A stretch of DNA of 64,000 nt, taken from positions 1-64,000 of the forward strand of contig NZ_SOBG01000007.1 of NCBI RefSeq assembly GCF_004365575.1, in the 5' to 3' direction. The stretch is from Hypnocyclicus thermotrophus. GTDB taxonomy: Bacteria; Fusobacteriota; Fusobacteriia; Fusobacteriales; Fusobacteriaceae. Under the pieces are notes generated by a model. The model saw nothing but the letters and a program-made list of their open reading frames with translations, did not search any database and had not been told where the DNA came from. Below, piece by piece: positions 51,566 through 61,941 of this stretch; the stretch's first letter is position 1; every line of letters starts with the position of its first letter. The position numbers were made by a program, and so were the translations under genes.

Positions 51566-51594
51566 TTGAGAGTAGATAAAAATTATGATATAAT
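51566..51594 (+). promoter_or_regulatory. Sigma-70 promoter of rarA, very close to the start codon
   Basis: TTGAGA at 51566-51571, 17 nt, TATAAT at 51589-51594. The predicted start of transcription (about 51601) is next to ATG 51603, so the mRNA would have almost no leader. Confidence 0.7.
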
Positions 51595-51602
51595 TTGGTG
51601 AT

Positions 51603-52844
51603 ATGATGAATAATTTATTTGAAATTAATTACAAGAGAAAACAACCACTCGCTTATAGAATTAGGCCAACAACTTTAGCTGAATTTTTCGGGCAAAAAAA
51701 TATTATTGCTGAAGGGAGTCCTTTAAGAGAACTTATAAAAAAACAAAAATTTATAAATTCTATTTTTTATGGTGAAAGTGGGACGGGAAAAACAACTTTA
51801 GCTGAAATTATTGCAAAAGAATTAAAGTTTTATTTTGTAAAACTAAATGCAACTAATTGCAGCATAAGTGATATAAAAAAAATATCTGAAGAATCAGAAA
51901 AAAGATTGAAAATAGAAGGAAAGGAAACACTTTTGTTTTTAGACGAAATACATAGATTTAATAAATTACAACAAGATAGTTTGCTTAGTTTTATCGAAGA
52001 AGGAATATTCAAAATTATTGCGGCAACAACAGAAAATCCTTTTTATAATTTGAATAATGCGTTATTATCTAGATGTTTGAGTTTTAAATTTGAAAAATTA
52101 AAAAAAAATGATATTATTAGTATTATTAATAGAGCCGAAGAAATAGAACAGATTAAGATAGAAAATGAAATAAAAGAATTTATTGTAGAAACATCAAATG
52201 GGGATGCACGTATAGCATTAAATTATTTGGAGCTTATTCTAGAAGTTTATGATAATATAGATAAAAATGAATTAAAAAAAATAATTATTACAGAAGAATT
52301 TTTTCATAAAAAAGAAGATAAATATAATTTGATATCAGCTATGATAAAAAGTATAAGAGGAAGTGACCCCGATGCTAGTGTATATTGGCTGGGAAGACTA
52401 TTAAAAGGAGGAGAAGATCCTAGATATATAGCAAGACGTCTTGTTATTTTGGCAGCTGAAGATATAGGATTAGCAAATCCAGAAGCACTTAATTTATCAA
52501 CGAGTGCATATATAGCAAGTGAAAAAATAGGAATGCCAGAAATAAGGATAATATTGTCAGAAGTAGTGATATATTTAGCAATTTCAAGTAAATCAAATAG
52601 TGTATATAATGCGATAAATAGTGTATTTCAAGATTTAGAATCAGAAGAAACATTAGAAGTGCCTAAATATTTAACAAAAGAGTATTCTAAGAATTATAAG
52701 TATCCACATAATTATGATAATAACTTTGTAAAACAAGATTATTTGAAAAAAAACAAACGTTTTTATATTCCTGGAAACAATAGGATGGAAAATAAGATAA
52801 AAGAAAAATTAATAAAATTATGGGGGAAAAAGTATGGAAAATAA
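51603..52844 (+). CDS. rarA: Replication-associated recombination protein A (AAA+ ATPase)
   Basis: A 413-residue clamp-loader-like ATPase (RarA/MgsA). PLAYRIRPTTLAEFFGQKNI, Walker A GESGTGKTTLAEII, Walker B LLFLDEIHRFNKLQQDSLL, sensor ATTENPFYNLNNALLSRC and the C-terminal MIKSIRGSDPDASVYWLGRL are characteristic. It acts at stalled replication forks. ATG 51603 or 51606 are both possible; the transcript is probably leaderless. Overlaps the next gene by 11 nt. Confidence 0.95.
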   Translation: MMNNLFEINYKRKQPLAYRIRPTTLAEFFGQKNIIAEGSPLRELIKKQKFINSIFYGESGTGKTTLAEIIAKELKFYFVKLNATNCSISDIKKISEESEKRLKIEGKETLLFLDEIHRFNKLQQDSLLSFIEEGIFKIIAATTENPFYNLNNALLSRCLSFKFEKLKKNDIISIINRAEEIEQIKIENEIKEFIVETSNGDARIALNYLELILEVYDNIDKNELKKIIITEEFFHKKEDKYNLISAMIKSIRGSDPDASVYWLGRLLKGGEDPRYIARRLVILAAEDIGLANPEALNLSTSAYIASEKIGMPEIRIILSEVVIYLAISSKSNSVYNAINSVFQDLESEETLEVPKYLTKEYSKNYKYPHNYDNNFVKQDYLKKNKRFYIPGNNRMENKIKEKLIKLWGKKYGK

Positions 52845-53625
52845 GATAGGTGAAATACTAAAAAAAGCAAGAGAAGAAAAAGGTTTTGATATAGCTTATA
52901 TAGCAGAACAAACTAAAATACAAAAACGATATTTAATAGCGTTAGAAGAAGGAAATTACAATGAATTACCGGGCGAAGTTCATATAAAAGGATTTTTAAG
53001 GAATTATTGTCGTGAAGTTGGATTAGATAGTAATAAAATAATAGAAATGTATAATCAATATAAAAATGAAAATTTTGAAGAAGAAGAAAATGAAGTAGAT
53101 GATAAAAATGGGATATTAAATCTAATTATTGCAGGGATCGTTATTATTTTTTTAGGGATTATTTTATTAAATATTATTGACAAAAAAGATGAAAATATAG
53201 TACAAGAAAAACAAAATATTAGTAATAATAAAAATTCAAATATAAAAAAAATAGAAAAAGAAGCATTAAAAACAAATAAAGAAAATAATAAAGAAGAAAA
53301 AAATGTAGAAAACGAAAATAAATTAATAAAAAAAATTGAGATAATAGAAGAAAAAAAAGTTGCAAAAGAAGAAAAAAATGATAAAATAGATATCTATAAA
53401 GAAATAAAAATAATTGCTAATGGAATATCATGGATAGAAATCAAGAAAAATAATAAAGAATATTTTACAGGGTTTTTAAAAAATGAAGAAAAAATAATAA
53501 AAGTTAAAAAAGAAGAAAAAATATATATAAAAATTGGCGATGCAGGAGTTGTAAAATTAATAAATGATGGAAAAGATTTAGGAAAAATAGGAAATAAAGG
53601 TGAAGTTAAGAAATTTAATTTTTAA
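52834..53625 (+). CDS. RodZ-like helix-turn-helix membrane protein
   Basis: A 263-residue protein. Residues about 5-75 are a RodZ-type HTH (ILKKAREEKGFDIAYIAEQT, KGFLRNYCREVGLD), about 92-112 a membrane helix (LIAGIVIIFLGIILLNII), then a Lys/Glu/Asn-rich linker and a C-terminal DUF4115-like beta domain (ANGISWIEIKKNNKEYFTGF, KIGDAGVVKLINDGKDLG). RodZ links MreB to the elongation machinery. ATG overlaps the rarA end (ATGGAAAATAA). Confidence 0.85.
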   Translation: MENKIGEILKKAREEKGFDIAYIAEQTKIQKRYLIALEEGNYNELPGEVHIKGFLRNYCREVGLDSNKIIEMYNQYKNENFEEEENEVDDKNGILNLIIAGIVIIFLGIILLNIIDKKDENIVQEKQNISNNKNSNIKKIEKEALKTNKENNKEEKNVENENKLIKKIEIIEEKKVAKEEKNDKIDIYKEIKIIANGISWIEIKKNNKEYFTGFLKNEEKIIKVKKEEKIYIKIGDAGVVKLINDGKDLGKIGNKGEVKKFNF

Positions 53626-53642
53626 TATAGATAGGAGCTAGT

Positions 53643-54896
53643 ATGAATATTAGAGCGGTTAGAGGAACAAAAGATATATTTAATGACGATGCTATAAAAT
53701 ATAATTATATTACAGAAATAGCTAAAAGAATTTTTGAAAATTTTAATTATAATAGAATAATTACTCCAATATTTGAAGAAACAGCTTTATTTAAAAGAGG
53801 AATTGGTGAAGGAACCGATATAGTAGAAAAAGAAATGTATACTTTTTTAGATAAAGGAGAAAGAAGTATAACATTAAGACCAGAAGGAACAGCCTCTGTA
53901 GTAAGAGCTTATTTAGAACATAAAATATATGGAAATGAAGAAATTACAAAATGGTATTACTATGGACCAATGTTTAGATATGAAAGACCACAAGCAGGAA
54001 GATATAGGGAATTTAATCAATTAGGAGTAGAAGTATTGGGGAGTAAAAATCCTAAAATTGATGCAGAAGTAATTTATATGGGATATAAGTTACTTGAAAA
54101 AATAGGAATATCAGATTTAAGAGTAGAAATAAATTCTGTTGGTGGAAAAGAAACTAGATTAAAATATAGAAAAGATTTATTAAAATATCTAAAAGATAAA
54201 AAAGAAAATTTATGTAATGATTGTCAAACAAGATATGAAAAAAATCCATTAAGAGTACTTGATTGTAAAGTAGAAAAATGTAAAGAAATTGTTAAAAAAG
54301 CACCAATTTTAACAGAATATTTATCAGAAAAAGAAAAAAAACATTATGAAGAAGTAAAAAGATTATTAAATATATATAATATACCTTTTTCAGAAAATCC
54401 TAAATTAGTAAGAGGGTTAGATTATTATTCTAATATTGTTTTTGAAGTAATAACAGAGAAATTGGGAGCACAAGGAACAGTTCTTGCTGGCGGAAGATAC
54501 GATGGACTTATATCTACTATGGGTGGAAAAGATACTCCAGCTGTAGGATTTGCAGCAGGAATAGAGAGAATAATGCTCTTGATGAATGAGAAAAAAACAA
54601 AAAAAAATAGAATTGGAATTGTGTGGCTGGGAGAAGAAAGTAGTGATTATGCTTTACTATTAGCTAACGAATTAAGAGTAAATAATTTTGATGTATATAT
54701 GGAATATGAAAAAAAATCTTTAAGAGCACAAATGAAAAAAATAGATAAAATAAACGCAAAATATGCTATAATAGTAGGAGAAGAAGAAGTAAAAGAAAAT
54801 AAATTAGTAGTGAAAAATTTAAAAACAGGAGAGCAAATAAAAATAAAAAGAGATACAATTTGTGAATACATGAAAGGAGAAATTAATGAAATATAG
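53643..54896 (+). CDS. hisS: Histidyl-tRNA synthetase
   Basis: A 417-residue class II synthetase. Motif 1 region [20 protein letters not shown], motif 2 [20 protein letters not shown], HisA motifs [15 protein letters not shown] and [13 protein letters not shown], motif 3 [15 protein letters not shown], and a C-terminal anticodon-binding domain. Ribosome site AGGAGC precedes the ATG. Overlaps aspS by 11 nt. Confidence 0.98.
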   Translation: MNIRAVRGTKDIFNDDAIKYNYITEIAKRIFENFNYNRIITPIFEETALFKRGIGEGTDIVEKEMYTFLDKGERSITLRPEGTASVVRAYLEHKIYGNEEITKWYYYGPMFRYERPQAGRYREFNQLGVEVLGSKNPKIDAEVIYMGYKLLEKIGISDLRVEINSVGGKETRLKYRKDLLKYLKDKKENLCNDCQTRYEKNPLRVLDCKVEKCKEIVKKAPILTEYLSEKEKKHYEEVKRLLNIYNIPFSENPKLVRGLDYYSNIVFEVITEKLGAQGTVLAGGRYDGLISTMGGKDTPAVGFAAGIERIMLLMNEKKTKKNRIGIVWLGEESSDYALLLANELRVNNFDVYMEYEKKSLRAQMKKIDKINAKYAIIVGEEEVKENKLVVKNLKTGEQIKIKRDTICEYMKGEINEI

Positions 54897-56649
54897 AACT
54901 CACTTATTAGGCGAACTTAGAGAAAAAAATATAGAAGAAAAAGTAATCTTAACTGGATGGGTTGATAATAGAAGAGATTTGGGAGGATTAATTTTTCTTG
55001 ATTTAAGAGATAGAACTGGTATTACTCAAATTGTATTTAATCCAGAAGATTTGTCAGAAAATATAATAAATATAGCGCATAAAGTAAAATCAGAATATAT
55101 AGTAAAAGTAGAAGGTACGGTAAAAGAAAGATTTAGTAAAAATCCAAATATACCTACTGGAAATATAGAAGTAATTGCAGATAATATTAAAATAATTAAT
55201 AAATCTGAAGTTTTACCATTTGAAATAAAAGATGATATTAAATTAAATGAAGCAATTAGATTGAAATATAGATATTTAGATATAAGAAGACCTAAAATAT
55301 TAAATAACTTATTAAAAAGAAATCAAATGATGTTTTCAATGAGAGAATTTTTAACAAAAAAAGGATTTATTGATATAGAGACACCTATTCTTACTAGATC
55401 TACACCAGAAGGGGCAAGAGATTTTATAGTACCAACTAGAACTGAAAATGGTAAATTTTATGCTCTTCCACAATCGCCACAATTATTTAAACAAATACTT
55501 ATGATTGCTGGAGTAGATAAATATTATCAAGTAGCTAAATGTTTTAGAGATGAAGATTTAAGAGCAGATAGACAGCCAGAATTTACTCAATTAGATATAG
55601 AGATGTCTTTTGTTGATGAAAATGATATAATGGAAATGATAGAAGAACTTGCAAAAAAAGTATTTTTAGATATTGTAGGCAAAAAAATAGAATATAAATT
55701 TGATAGATTAAGTTATTATGATGCTATGGAAAGATATGGGAGTGATAAACCAGATACTAGATTTGATTTAGAATTAAAAGATTTATCAGATATAGCAAAA
55801 GAATGTAATTTTAAAGCATTTAAAAATGTAGTAGAAAATGGAGGAGTTTTAAAAGGGATAAATGTAAAATCTGCTGCAAAAGATTATTCTAGAAAATTAA
55901 TAGATGAATTAACAGAATTTGTCAAAATATATGGCGCTAAAGGGTTAGCATGGATAAAAATAGAAGAAAATTATGAAATAAAATCTCCAATAGCAAAATT
56001 TTTTACTAAAAAAGAATTGGACGAAATTATAGAAAAAATGGATGCGAAAGAAGGCGATATATTATTTTTAGTTGCTGATAAGCTAAAAATAGTGTATGAT
56101 AGTTTGGGGGCTTTAAGATTAAAAATAGGAAAAGAAAGAAAATTAATAGATGAAAATCAATACAATTTCTTATGGGTAGTAGATTTTCCTTTATTAGAAT
56201 GGTCTGAAGAAGAAAAAAGATATAAAGCACAACATCATCCGTTTACTGCTATAAAGGATGAAGATATAGAATTAATAGAAAATTCACCTGAAAAAGTTAG
56301 AACTAAAAGTTATGATTTAGTATTGAATGGATATGAAATAGGTGGTGGAAGTGTTAGAATACATCAAGAAGAAATTCAAGAAAAGATTTTTAAACTTTTA
56401 GAATTATCAGAAGAGGAAATTCAAGAAAAATTTGGATTTTTCTTAGAAGCATTTAAATATGGAGCACCGCCTCATGGGGGGATTGCTTTTGGAGTAGATA
56501 GATTTTTAATGGTTCTGTTAAAAGAAAATTCGATAAGAGAAGTTATACCATTTCCAAAAACAAATAAAGGACAATGCTTATTAACGGAAGCACCAAATTA
56601 TATTGATGATAGTCAACTTAATGATGTTGGAATCAACTTGAAAAAATAA
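54886..56649 (+). CDS. aspS: Aspartyl-tRNA synthetase (bacterial type)
   Basis: A 587-residue class IIb synthetase: N-terminal OB anticodon-binding fold ([20 protein letters not shown]), motif 2 [20 protein letters not shown], bacterial GAD insertion domain (about 290-415) and motif 3 [15 protein letters not shown]. Starts within the hisS end, and AAAGGAG precedes the ATG. Confidence 0.98.
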   Translation: MKYRTHLLGELREKNIEEKVILTGWVDNRRDLGGLIFLDLRDRTGITQIVFNPEDLSENIINIAHKVKSEYIVKVEGTVKERFSKNPNIPTGNIEVIADNIKIINKSEVLPFEIKDDIKLNEAIRLKYRYLDIRRPKILNNLLKRNQMMFSMREFLTKKGFIDIETPILTRSTPEGARDFIVPTRTENGKFYALPQSPQLFKQILMIAGVDKYYQVAKCFRDEDLRADRQPEFTQLDIEMSFVDENDIMEMIEELAKKVFLDIVGKKIEYKFDRLSYYDAMERYGSDKPDTRFDLELKDLSDIAKECNFKAFKNVVENGGVLKGINVKSAAKDYSRKLIDELTEFVKIYGAKGLAWIKIEENYEIKSPIAKFFTKKELDEIIEKMDAKEGDILFLVADKLKIVYDSLGALRLKIGKERKLIDENQYNFLWVVDFPLLEWSEEEKRYKAQHHPFTAIKDEDIELIENSPEKVRTKSYDLVLNGYEIGGGSVRIHQEEIQEKIFKLLELSEEEIQEKFGFFLEAFKYGAPPHGGIAFGVDRFLMVLLKENSIREVIPFPKTNKGQCLLTEAPNYIDDSQLNDVGINLKK

Positions 56650-56655
56650 AATAAT
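56627..56655 (+). promoter_or_regulatory. Candidate promoter for the structured RNA
   Basis: TTGGAA at 56627-56632, 17 nt, AATAAT at 56650-56655. The predicted start (about 56662) coincides with the first base of the closing helix of the RNA at 56663-56846. It overlaps the aspS 3' end. Confidence 0.45.
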
Positions 56656-56662
56656 AATTTTC

Positions 56663-56846
56663 ATAGACTGTTCGAGATTATGGAAATATTTTGGCCTAAC
56701 AATTTATTTCCGGGGTTGGCTCTGTAATTGGTAAATCAGGTAAATCACGAAAAACTTAGTTTTTACGGATTCTGTATGCCAGTTATATCTGACTACCACT
56801 TTGTGTCGTATTAGCGACCAAAATTTTTATAATTTACGGCAGTCTG
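56663..56846 (+). ncRNA. Structured ncRNA, 6S-like candidate
   Basis: No open frame spans this segment, and it is clearly less AT-rich than other gaps. The ends pair (TAGACTG 56664-56670 with CAGTCTG 56840-56846). Inside are a 5' hairpin (GGAAATA with TATTTCC), a long apical hairpin (CAG-GTA-AATC..CG-AAAAAC closing on GTTTTT..CG-GATT-CTG), AATTGG with CCAGTT below it, and a small 3' hairpin (GTCG with CGAC). Length about 184 nt, one rod with a central interrupted region and TGTTCG/CGGCA at the closing stem, resembles 6S RNA, which sequesters sigma-70 RNA polymerase. Alternatively it is a leader controlling argS. It lacks the T-box AGGGTGGNACCGCG signature. Confidence 0.5.
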
Positions 56847-56850
56847 GGAT

Positions 56851-56920
56851 TTTTAATTAAAAATTTAAGATTTAGATATAAATTGTCTTAATCTTTAATT
56901 TTTAATTTTAAAATTTGCTT
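56851..56920 (+). other. A/T-only imperfect hairpin before argS
   Basis: ATTAAAAATTTAAGATT pairs imperfectly with AATCTTTAATTTTTAAT across a loop of about 17 nt. It is followed by T-rich sequence. It may end the upstream RNA or act as a weak attenuator for argS. Confidence 0.4.
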
Positions 56921-56937
56921 ATAGAAGGAGTATAAAG

Positions 56938-58650
56938 ATGACATTATTAGAAAAAAAGATTGAGTCATATTTATTAGATGCAATAAAAGAAACATTTAAA
57001 AATATTGAAATAGATGAAGTGAATATTCAACCTTCAAATAATGAAAAATTTGGGGATTATCAAACAAATTTTGCGATGGTAAATTCAAAAAAAATAGGAG
57101 ATAATCCGAGAAAAATAGCAGAAAAATTAATTAATAATATTAAAAAAAATGAAATTTTTGAAAAAATAGAGATAGCAGGACCTGGATTTATAAATATTTT
57201 TATAAGAATAGATTATTTAGCAGAAGAATTGAAAAAAATAGGAGAAAAAATAGAATTTCAATTTTTAGATACAGCCGGAGATGTAGTTATAGATTATTCA
57301 TCTCCTAATATTGCTAAAAGAATGCATATAGGACATTTAAGAAGTACAGTAATAGGAGATTCTATAAAAAGAATATATAAATTTTTAGGATATAATGTTA
57401 TAGCAGATAATCATATAGGAGATTGGGGAACACAATTTGGGAAACTTATAGTAGGTTATAAAAATTGGTTAAATAAAGAAAATTATAAAAAAAATCCTAT
57501 AGAAGAATTAGAAAGGATTTATGTTGAATTTTCTAAGAAAAGCGAAGAAAATGAATCACTAGAAGATTTAGCTAGAGAAGAACTAAAAAAATTGCAGCAA
57601 GGCGATAAAGAAGCAAGAAATTTATGGAAAGAATTTATAAAAGTTTCTTTAGAAGAGTATGAAAGAATATATAAACGGATGAATATAGAGTTTGATACAT
57701 ATTATGGTGAATCATTTTATCATGATATAATGCCACTAATAATAGAAGAATTAAAAGAAAAAAATATTGCAAAAGAAGATGAAGGGGCCTTAGTGGTATT
57801 TTTTGATGAAAATAAGAATTTACATCCGTGTATAGTCCAAAAAAAAGATGGAGCTTATTTGTACTCAACTTCTGATTTAGCCACTATAAAATATAGAAGA
57901 GAAAATTATAATTTAAATAAAATAATATATGTAACAGATGAAAGACAACAAGATCATTTTAGACAAATATTTGAAATTACAAATATGCTAGATTGGAAAG
58001 ACGAAAAACATCACATTTGGTTTGGAATAATGAGGTTTGCTGATGGGATTTTTTCTACAAGAAAAGGTAATGTAATCAAATTAAATGATTTATTAGATGA
58101 ATCTGTAGAAAGAGCCTATAAAATAGTATCAGAAAAAAATCCTAGCCTTAACGAAGATGAAAAAAGGAATATCGCTGAAGTAGTTGGGATAGGAGCTGTA
58201 AAATATGCAGATCTTTCTCAAAATAGAACAAGTCCGATTATTTTTGAATGGGATAAAATATTAAGTTTCGAAGGAAACACTTCTCCATATTTACAATATA
58301 GTTATGCTAGAATAAAGTCAATAATGAGAAATGCAAATGAAAATAATATTAAAATAGATTATAATAAAAAATTGATATTTACTGAAAATAGTGAAATTAA
58401 TTTAATTAAATTTGTATATCAATTTCCTAGAATAGTGATGTTAGCGGCAACAACTTTTAAGCCGAATTTATTAGCAGATTATATATTTGAATTATCTAAA
58501 AAATTTAATACTTTTTATAATGCGGCACCTATTTTAAAAAGTGAAAACAAAGATATAATAAATTCAAGGCTTATATTATGTGATAAAGTATCGTTTATAA
58601 TAAAAGAAGGGTTAAATTTATTGGGAATAAGTACAGTAGATAGAATGTAA
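56938..58650 (+). CDS. argS: Arginyl-tRNA synthetase
   Basis: A 570-residue class Ia synthetase: N-terminal Add1 domain, DYSSPNIAKRMHIGHLRSTV with the HIGH motif (about 126-129), GDWGTQFGKLI, FSTRKGNVIKLNDLL in place of KMSKS as usual for ArgRS, and a C-terminal DALR anticodon-binding domain ending LLGISTVDRM. GAAGGAG precedes ATG 56938. It lies behind the structured RNA. Confidence 0.98.
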   Translation: MTLLEKKIESYLLDAIKETFKNIEIDEVNIQPSNNEKFGDYQTNFAMVNSKKIGDNPRKIAEKLINNIKKNEIFEKIEIAGPGFINIFIRIDYLAEELKKIGEKIEFQFLDTAGDVVIDYSSPNIAKRMHIGHLRSTVIGDSIKRIYKFLGYNVIADNHIGDWGTQFGKLIVGYKNWLNKENYKKNPIEELERIYVEFSKKSEENESLEDLAREELKKLQQGDKEARNLWKEFIKVSLEEYERIYKRMNIEFDTYYGESFYHDIMPLIIEELKEKNIAKEDEGALVVFFDENKNLHPCIVQKKDGAYLYSTSDLATIKYRRENYNLNKIIYVTDERQQDHFRQIFEITNMLDWKDEKHHIWFGIMRFADGIFSTRKGNVIKLNDLLDESVERAYKIVSEKNPSLNEDEKRNIAEVVGIGAVKYADLSQNRTSPIIFEWDKILSFEGNTSPYLQYSYARIKSIMRNANENNIKIDYNKKLIFTENSEINLIKFVYQFPRIVMLAATTFKPNLLADYIFELSKKFNTFYNAAPILKSENKDIINSRLILCDKVSFIIKEGLNLLGISTVDRM

Positions 58651-58743
58651 GGAATATTTTTCTGTACTTTTGAAAAATTACAAGGTATAATTTAGTAAAG
58701 GATGAACTTATAAAAAGTATATTATTAGAAGGGGGACTTAAGT

Positions 58744-59226
58744 ATGGAAAAAGAAAAAAATATGTCTGATGAACTTCAGGTTGTAGTATTTATTTTAGAT
58801 AAGAATTATTATGGGGTTCATATTTTGCAAGTCCAAGAAATTATAAAAATGACAGAAATAACACAGCTTCCAAATACTCCAGATTTTATAAAAGGGATTG
58901 TAAATTTAAGAGGTAATATAGTTCCGATTATGAATCTTAGAAAAAGATTTGGGCTAACAGAACAAAAAGAAAATGAGAATGCTAAAATTTTAATTTTAAA
59001 ATTAGAAGAGTTACAATTTGGTATAATTGTTGATGAAATATCAGAAGTTGAGAAAGTTTCGGTTTCGTCTATAGAAGCTCCACCTAAAATTGTTTCTGGA
59101 GTAAGAGGAGAGTTTATAAATGGAATAGCTAAAACTAATGATAGATTATTAATCTTATTAAACATTGAAAAAATATTAACATTAGAAGAAAAAGAAATAT
59201 TAAAAGAAATAGAAGAAACAAATTAA
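58744..59226 (+). CDS. cheW: Chemotaxis coupling protein CheW (second copy)
   Basis: A 160-residue CheW-fold protein: VVVFILDKNYYGVHILQVQE, FIKGIVNLRGNIVPIMNLRK, GEFINGIAKTNDRLLILLN. It is diverged from the copy at 45362, so it may couple a different receptor set. It is a stand-alone gene with a hairpin after it. GAAGGGGG precedes the ATG. Confidence 0.92.
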   Translation: MEKEKNMSDELQVVVFILDKNYYGVHILQVQEIIKMTEITQLPNTPDFIKGIVNLRGNIVPIMNLRKRFGLTEQKENENAKILILKLEELQFGIIVDEISEVEKVSVSSIEAPPKIVSGVRGEFINGIAKTNDRLLILLNIEKILTLEEKEILKEIEETN

Positions 59227-59250
59227 GGCGGATAGAATCCGCCTTTAAAT
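59225..59250 (+). terminator. Hairpin after the second cheW
   Basis: AAGGCGGA (59225-59232), loop TAGAA, TCCGCCTT (59238-59245), then TAAATATAT. The stem is strong but the U-tract weak, so it is a likely partial terminator. It overlaps the cheW stop. Confidence 0.65.
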
Positions 59251-59269
59251 ATATACAAATGGGGGAGAT

Positions 59270-60130
59270 ATGAAAAGTTTTGAAATATTAATAATAACTG
59301 GTATGTCCGGAGCAGGAAAATCTAGTGCTATAAGATTTTTTGAAGATAGAGGATATTTGACAATAGATAATTTGCCAGTAAAACTATTGAGTAATATGTA
59401 TAAATTATTTTTTAAATCTAGTAAAATAAGAAAAGTAGCTTGTGTAATAGATAGCAGATCGTGGAATAGTGCAAAAGAGTTTATAAATGAATGTAAAAAA
59501 TTAAAAAAATTAGAAATTAATTTTAAAATACTTTTTTTAGATTCGGCTAATGAAGTAATTTTGAACAGATATAATTTAACAAGAAGAAAACATCCAATTA
59601 AAGAGTTTAATACACTTTTAGAAAATATAAAAGAAGAACGAAAACAATTAGAAGAGATAAAAGATTTAGCAAATGAAATAATAAATACGTCAAATATAAC
59701 ACCAAAAGAATTAAATAAAGAGTTGGAAAAATTATTAACAAGTGAAACTAAAAAAATAACAATAAGCATTTCTTCATTTGGATTTAAATATGGAATACCA
59801 ATTGATTTAGATCTTATGTTTGATGTGAGATTTTTACCGAACCCATATTATGTAGAAGATTTAAAAAATAAAACAGGTAATAATAGAGAAGTATTTGATT
59901 ATGTATTCAATTTTGATTTAACAAATGAATTTTATTTAAAACTTAAAGAGATGTTAATATTTTTAATACCACAATATATAAATGAGGGTAAATCACATTT
60001 ATCAATAGGTATAGGATGTAGCGGTGGGAAACATAGATCGGTAAGTATAGTGAATAAACTATATGATGAACTTAAAGAAAATGATACAATAGAAGTATTA
60101 AAATCCCATAGAGATATAAGAAAAAATTAG
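59270..60130 (+). CDS. rapZ: RNase adaptor / nucleotide-binding protein RapZ (YvcJ)
   Basis: A 286-residue protein with P-loop ITGMSGAGKSSAIRFF, FEDRGYLTIDNLPVKLL, DSRSWNSAKEF, DVRFLPNPYYVEDLKNKTG and the C-terminal IGIGCSGGKHRSVSI. Enteric RapZ guides decay of GlmZ RNA; in other phyla the role is in cell-wall and carbon balance. GGGGGAG precedes ATG 59270. uvrC follows after 11 nt. Confidence 0.95.
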   Translation: MKSFEILIITGMSGAGKSSAIRFFEDRGYLTIDNLPVKLLSNMYKLFFKSSKIRKVACVIDSRSWNSAKEFINECKKLKKLEINFKILFLDSANEVILNRYNLTRRKHPIKEFNTLLENIKEERKQLEEIKDLANEIINTSNITPKELNKELEKLLTSETKKITISISSFGFKYGIPIDLDLMFDVRFLPNPYYVEDLKNKTGNNREVFDYVFNFDLTNEFYLKLKEMLIFLIPQYINEGKSHLSIGIGCSGGKHRSVSIVNKLYDELKENDTIEVLKSHRDIRKN

Positions 60131-60141
60131 ATTGGAGTTAT

Positions 60142-61941
60142 ATGAGTAATATAGATTTAAATGAATTTCCAGATATGCCTGGAGTTTATTTAATGAAAAA
60201 TATTAATAAAAAAATAATATATATTGGAAAGGCTAAAAATTTAAAAAAAAGGGTAAGTTCTTATTTTCAAAAAAAACATGATAGAAAAAAAACAGAAGAA
60301 TTAGTTAAAAATATTTCTACTATTGATTATATTCTCTGTAAAACAGAGTTAGATGCTTTAATATTAGAAAATAATTTAATAAAAAAATATAAACCAAAAT
60401 ATAATATTGCTTTAAAAGATTCTAAAACTTATCCATATCTTTTTATTTCAAATGAAAAATTTTCAAAAATTTCAGTTATTAGAAATACAAAATATTTAAA
60501 TAAAAATGGAGATTATTTTGGTCCATATCCAGGAACTGCATTTGAGCTAATAAAAATTATAAAAAAAATATTTATGATAAGAGACTGTAATAGAGATATG
60601 AATAAAAAGTATGATAGACCGTGTTTGAAATATTATATGAAAATGTGTTTAGGACCATGTGTGTATAAGAATATTGAAGCAAAATATAATGAAAATAAAG
60701 AGCAATTAAAACTTTTTTTAAAAGGGAATTATAAAGAGATACTAAAAAAATTAGAACAACTGATGAATAGTTATAGTGAAAAAATGGATTTTGAGACAGC
60801 TATTATATATAGAGAAAAAATAAAAAATATAAAAAATGCAATGAAAAATCAAATTGTTGAATATGGGAAAGATATTGATGAAGATGTTTTTTTAATAAAA
60901 GAAGAGTATGGTAATATTTTTATACAAGTACTTAATATAAGAAATGGTATAATTATTGGGAAAAATGAACAAATAATAAGCCTGGAGAATAATATAGAAG
61001 AGAGGAAAATAGAAGAATTTTTTTTAGAAATTTTTATTCAATATTATAATAATTATGTAATACCTAAAAATTTAATATTAGATAAAAAATTTAAAAAACT
61101 AGATAAATTAATAAAAAAATGGATTTTTATTGAGAAAAAAATAAAAATAAATCTATATTACCCTGAAATAAAAAGCAGAAGAAAAAAATTAATTGAAATG
61201 GGGTATTTAAATTTAGAAAAAGAAATAAAAAATTTTTATAATCGAAAAACAATACTAGAAATAGGAATAAAAAATTTATTTACGATATTAAAATTAAAAA
61301 AAATACCTAGAAGAATAGAATGTTTTGATATATCTAATATTCAAGGGAAAGATGCAGTAGCTTCAATGAGTGTAGCATTAGAAGGAAAACCATCTAAAAA
61401 AGAATACAGAAAATTTAAGATAAAAACAAAAGATACTCCTGATGATTTTCATATGATGAGAGAGGTTTTATTTAGAAGATATTCGAAATTAAATGACAAT
61501 GAGCTTCCAGAGCTTATATTAATTGATGGAGGAAAAGGTCAATTAAATTCTGCTGCAGAAATATTGCAGAAATTAGGAAAAATTGATAAAATAGATTTAA
61601 TAAGTATAGCAAAACGAGAAGAGGAGATATTTAAATATGGAGAATCTGTTCCGTATATTATATCTAAAAGAGATGAAACACTTAAAATACTTCAAAGATT
61701 AAGAGATGAAGCGCATAGATTTGGGATTACTTATCATAGAAAATTAAGAACTAAAAGAATAATAATAAGTGAACTTGATAAGATAGAAGGAATTGGACCT
61801 AAAAGAAAAGAAGTTTTATTAAAAAAATATAAATCAATTGAGAATATAAAAAAACAAAGTTTAGCTGAATTAAAATCCATTTTACCAGAAAAAATAGCAA
61901 TAACTCTGTATAATTCACTAAATAATGAAAGGAGTGAATGA
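60142..61941 (+). CDS. uvrC: UvrABC system protein C
   Basis: A 599-residue excision nuclease: GIY-YIG domain (PGVYLMKNINKKIIYIGKAK) for the 3' cut, Cys-rich CLKYYMKMCLGPCVY, UVR motif (MDFETAIIYREKIKNI), RNase H-like endonuclease for the 5' cut (IECFDISNIQGKDAVASM, LILIDGGKGQLNSA) and a C-terminal helix-hairpin-helix pair (IEGIGPKRKEVLLKKY). Nucleotide excision repair. Confidence 0.97.
   Translation: MSNIDLNEFPDMPGVYLMKNINKKIIYIGKAKNLKKRVSSYFQKKHDRKKTEELVKNISTIDYILCKTELDALILENNLIKKYKPKYNIALKDSKTYPYLFISNEKFSKISVIRNTKYLNKNGDYFGPYPGTAFELIKIIKKIFMIRDCNRDMNKKYDRPCLKYYMKMCLGPCVYKNIEAKYNENKEQLKLFLKGNYKEILKKLEQLMNSYSEKMDFETAIIYREKIKNIKNAMKNQIVEYGKDIDEDVFLIKEEYGNIFIQVLNIRNGIIIGKNEQIISLENNIEERKIEEFFLEIFIQYYNNYVIPKNLILDKKFKKLDKLIKKWIFIEKKIKINLYYPEIKSRRKKLIEMGYLNLEKEIKNFYNRKTILEIGIKNLFTILKLKKIPRRIECFDISNIQGKDAVASMSVALEGKPSKKEYRKFKIKTKDTPDDFHMMREVLFRRYSKLNDNELPELILIDGGKGQLNSAAEILQKLGKIDKIDLISIAKREEEIFKYGESVPYIISKRDETLKILQRLRDEAHRFGITYHRKLRTKRIIISELDKIEGIGPKRKEVLLKKYKSIENIKKQSLAELKSILPEKIAITLYNSLNNERSE

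Noticed and set aside
56663-56937. T-box leader for argS
   Set aside because: The AGGGTGGNACCGCG T-box core and an identifiable specifier loop are absent.
58690-58700. TATAAT-like box before the second cheW as a promoter
   Set aside because: TATAAT is present, but no -35 lies 16-18 nt upstream, and no sigma-28 site is found, so the promoter is left uncalled.
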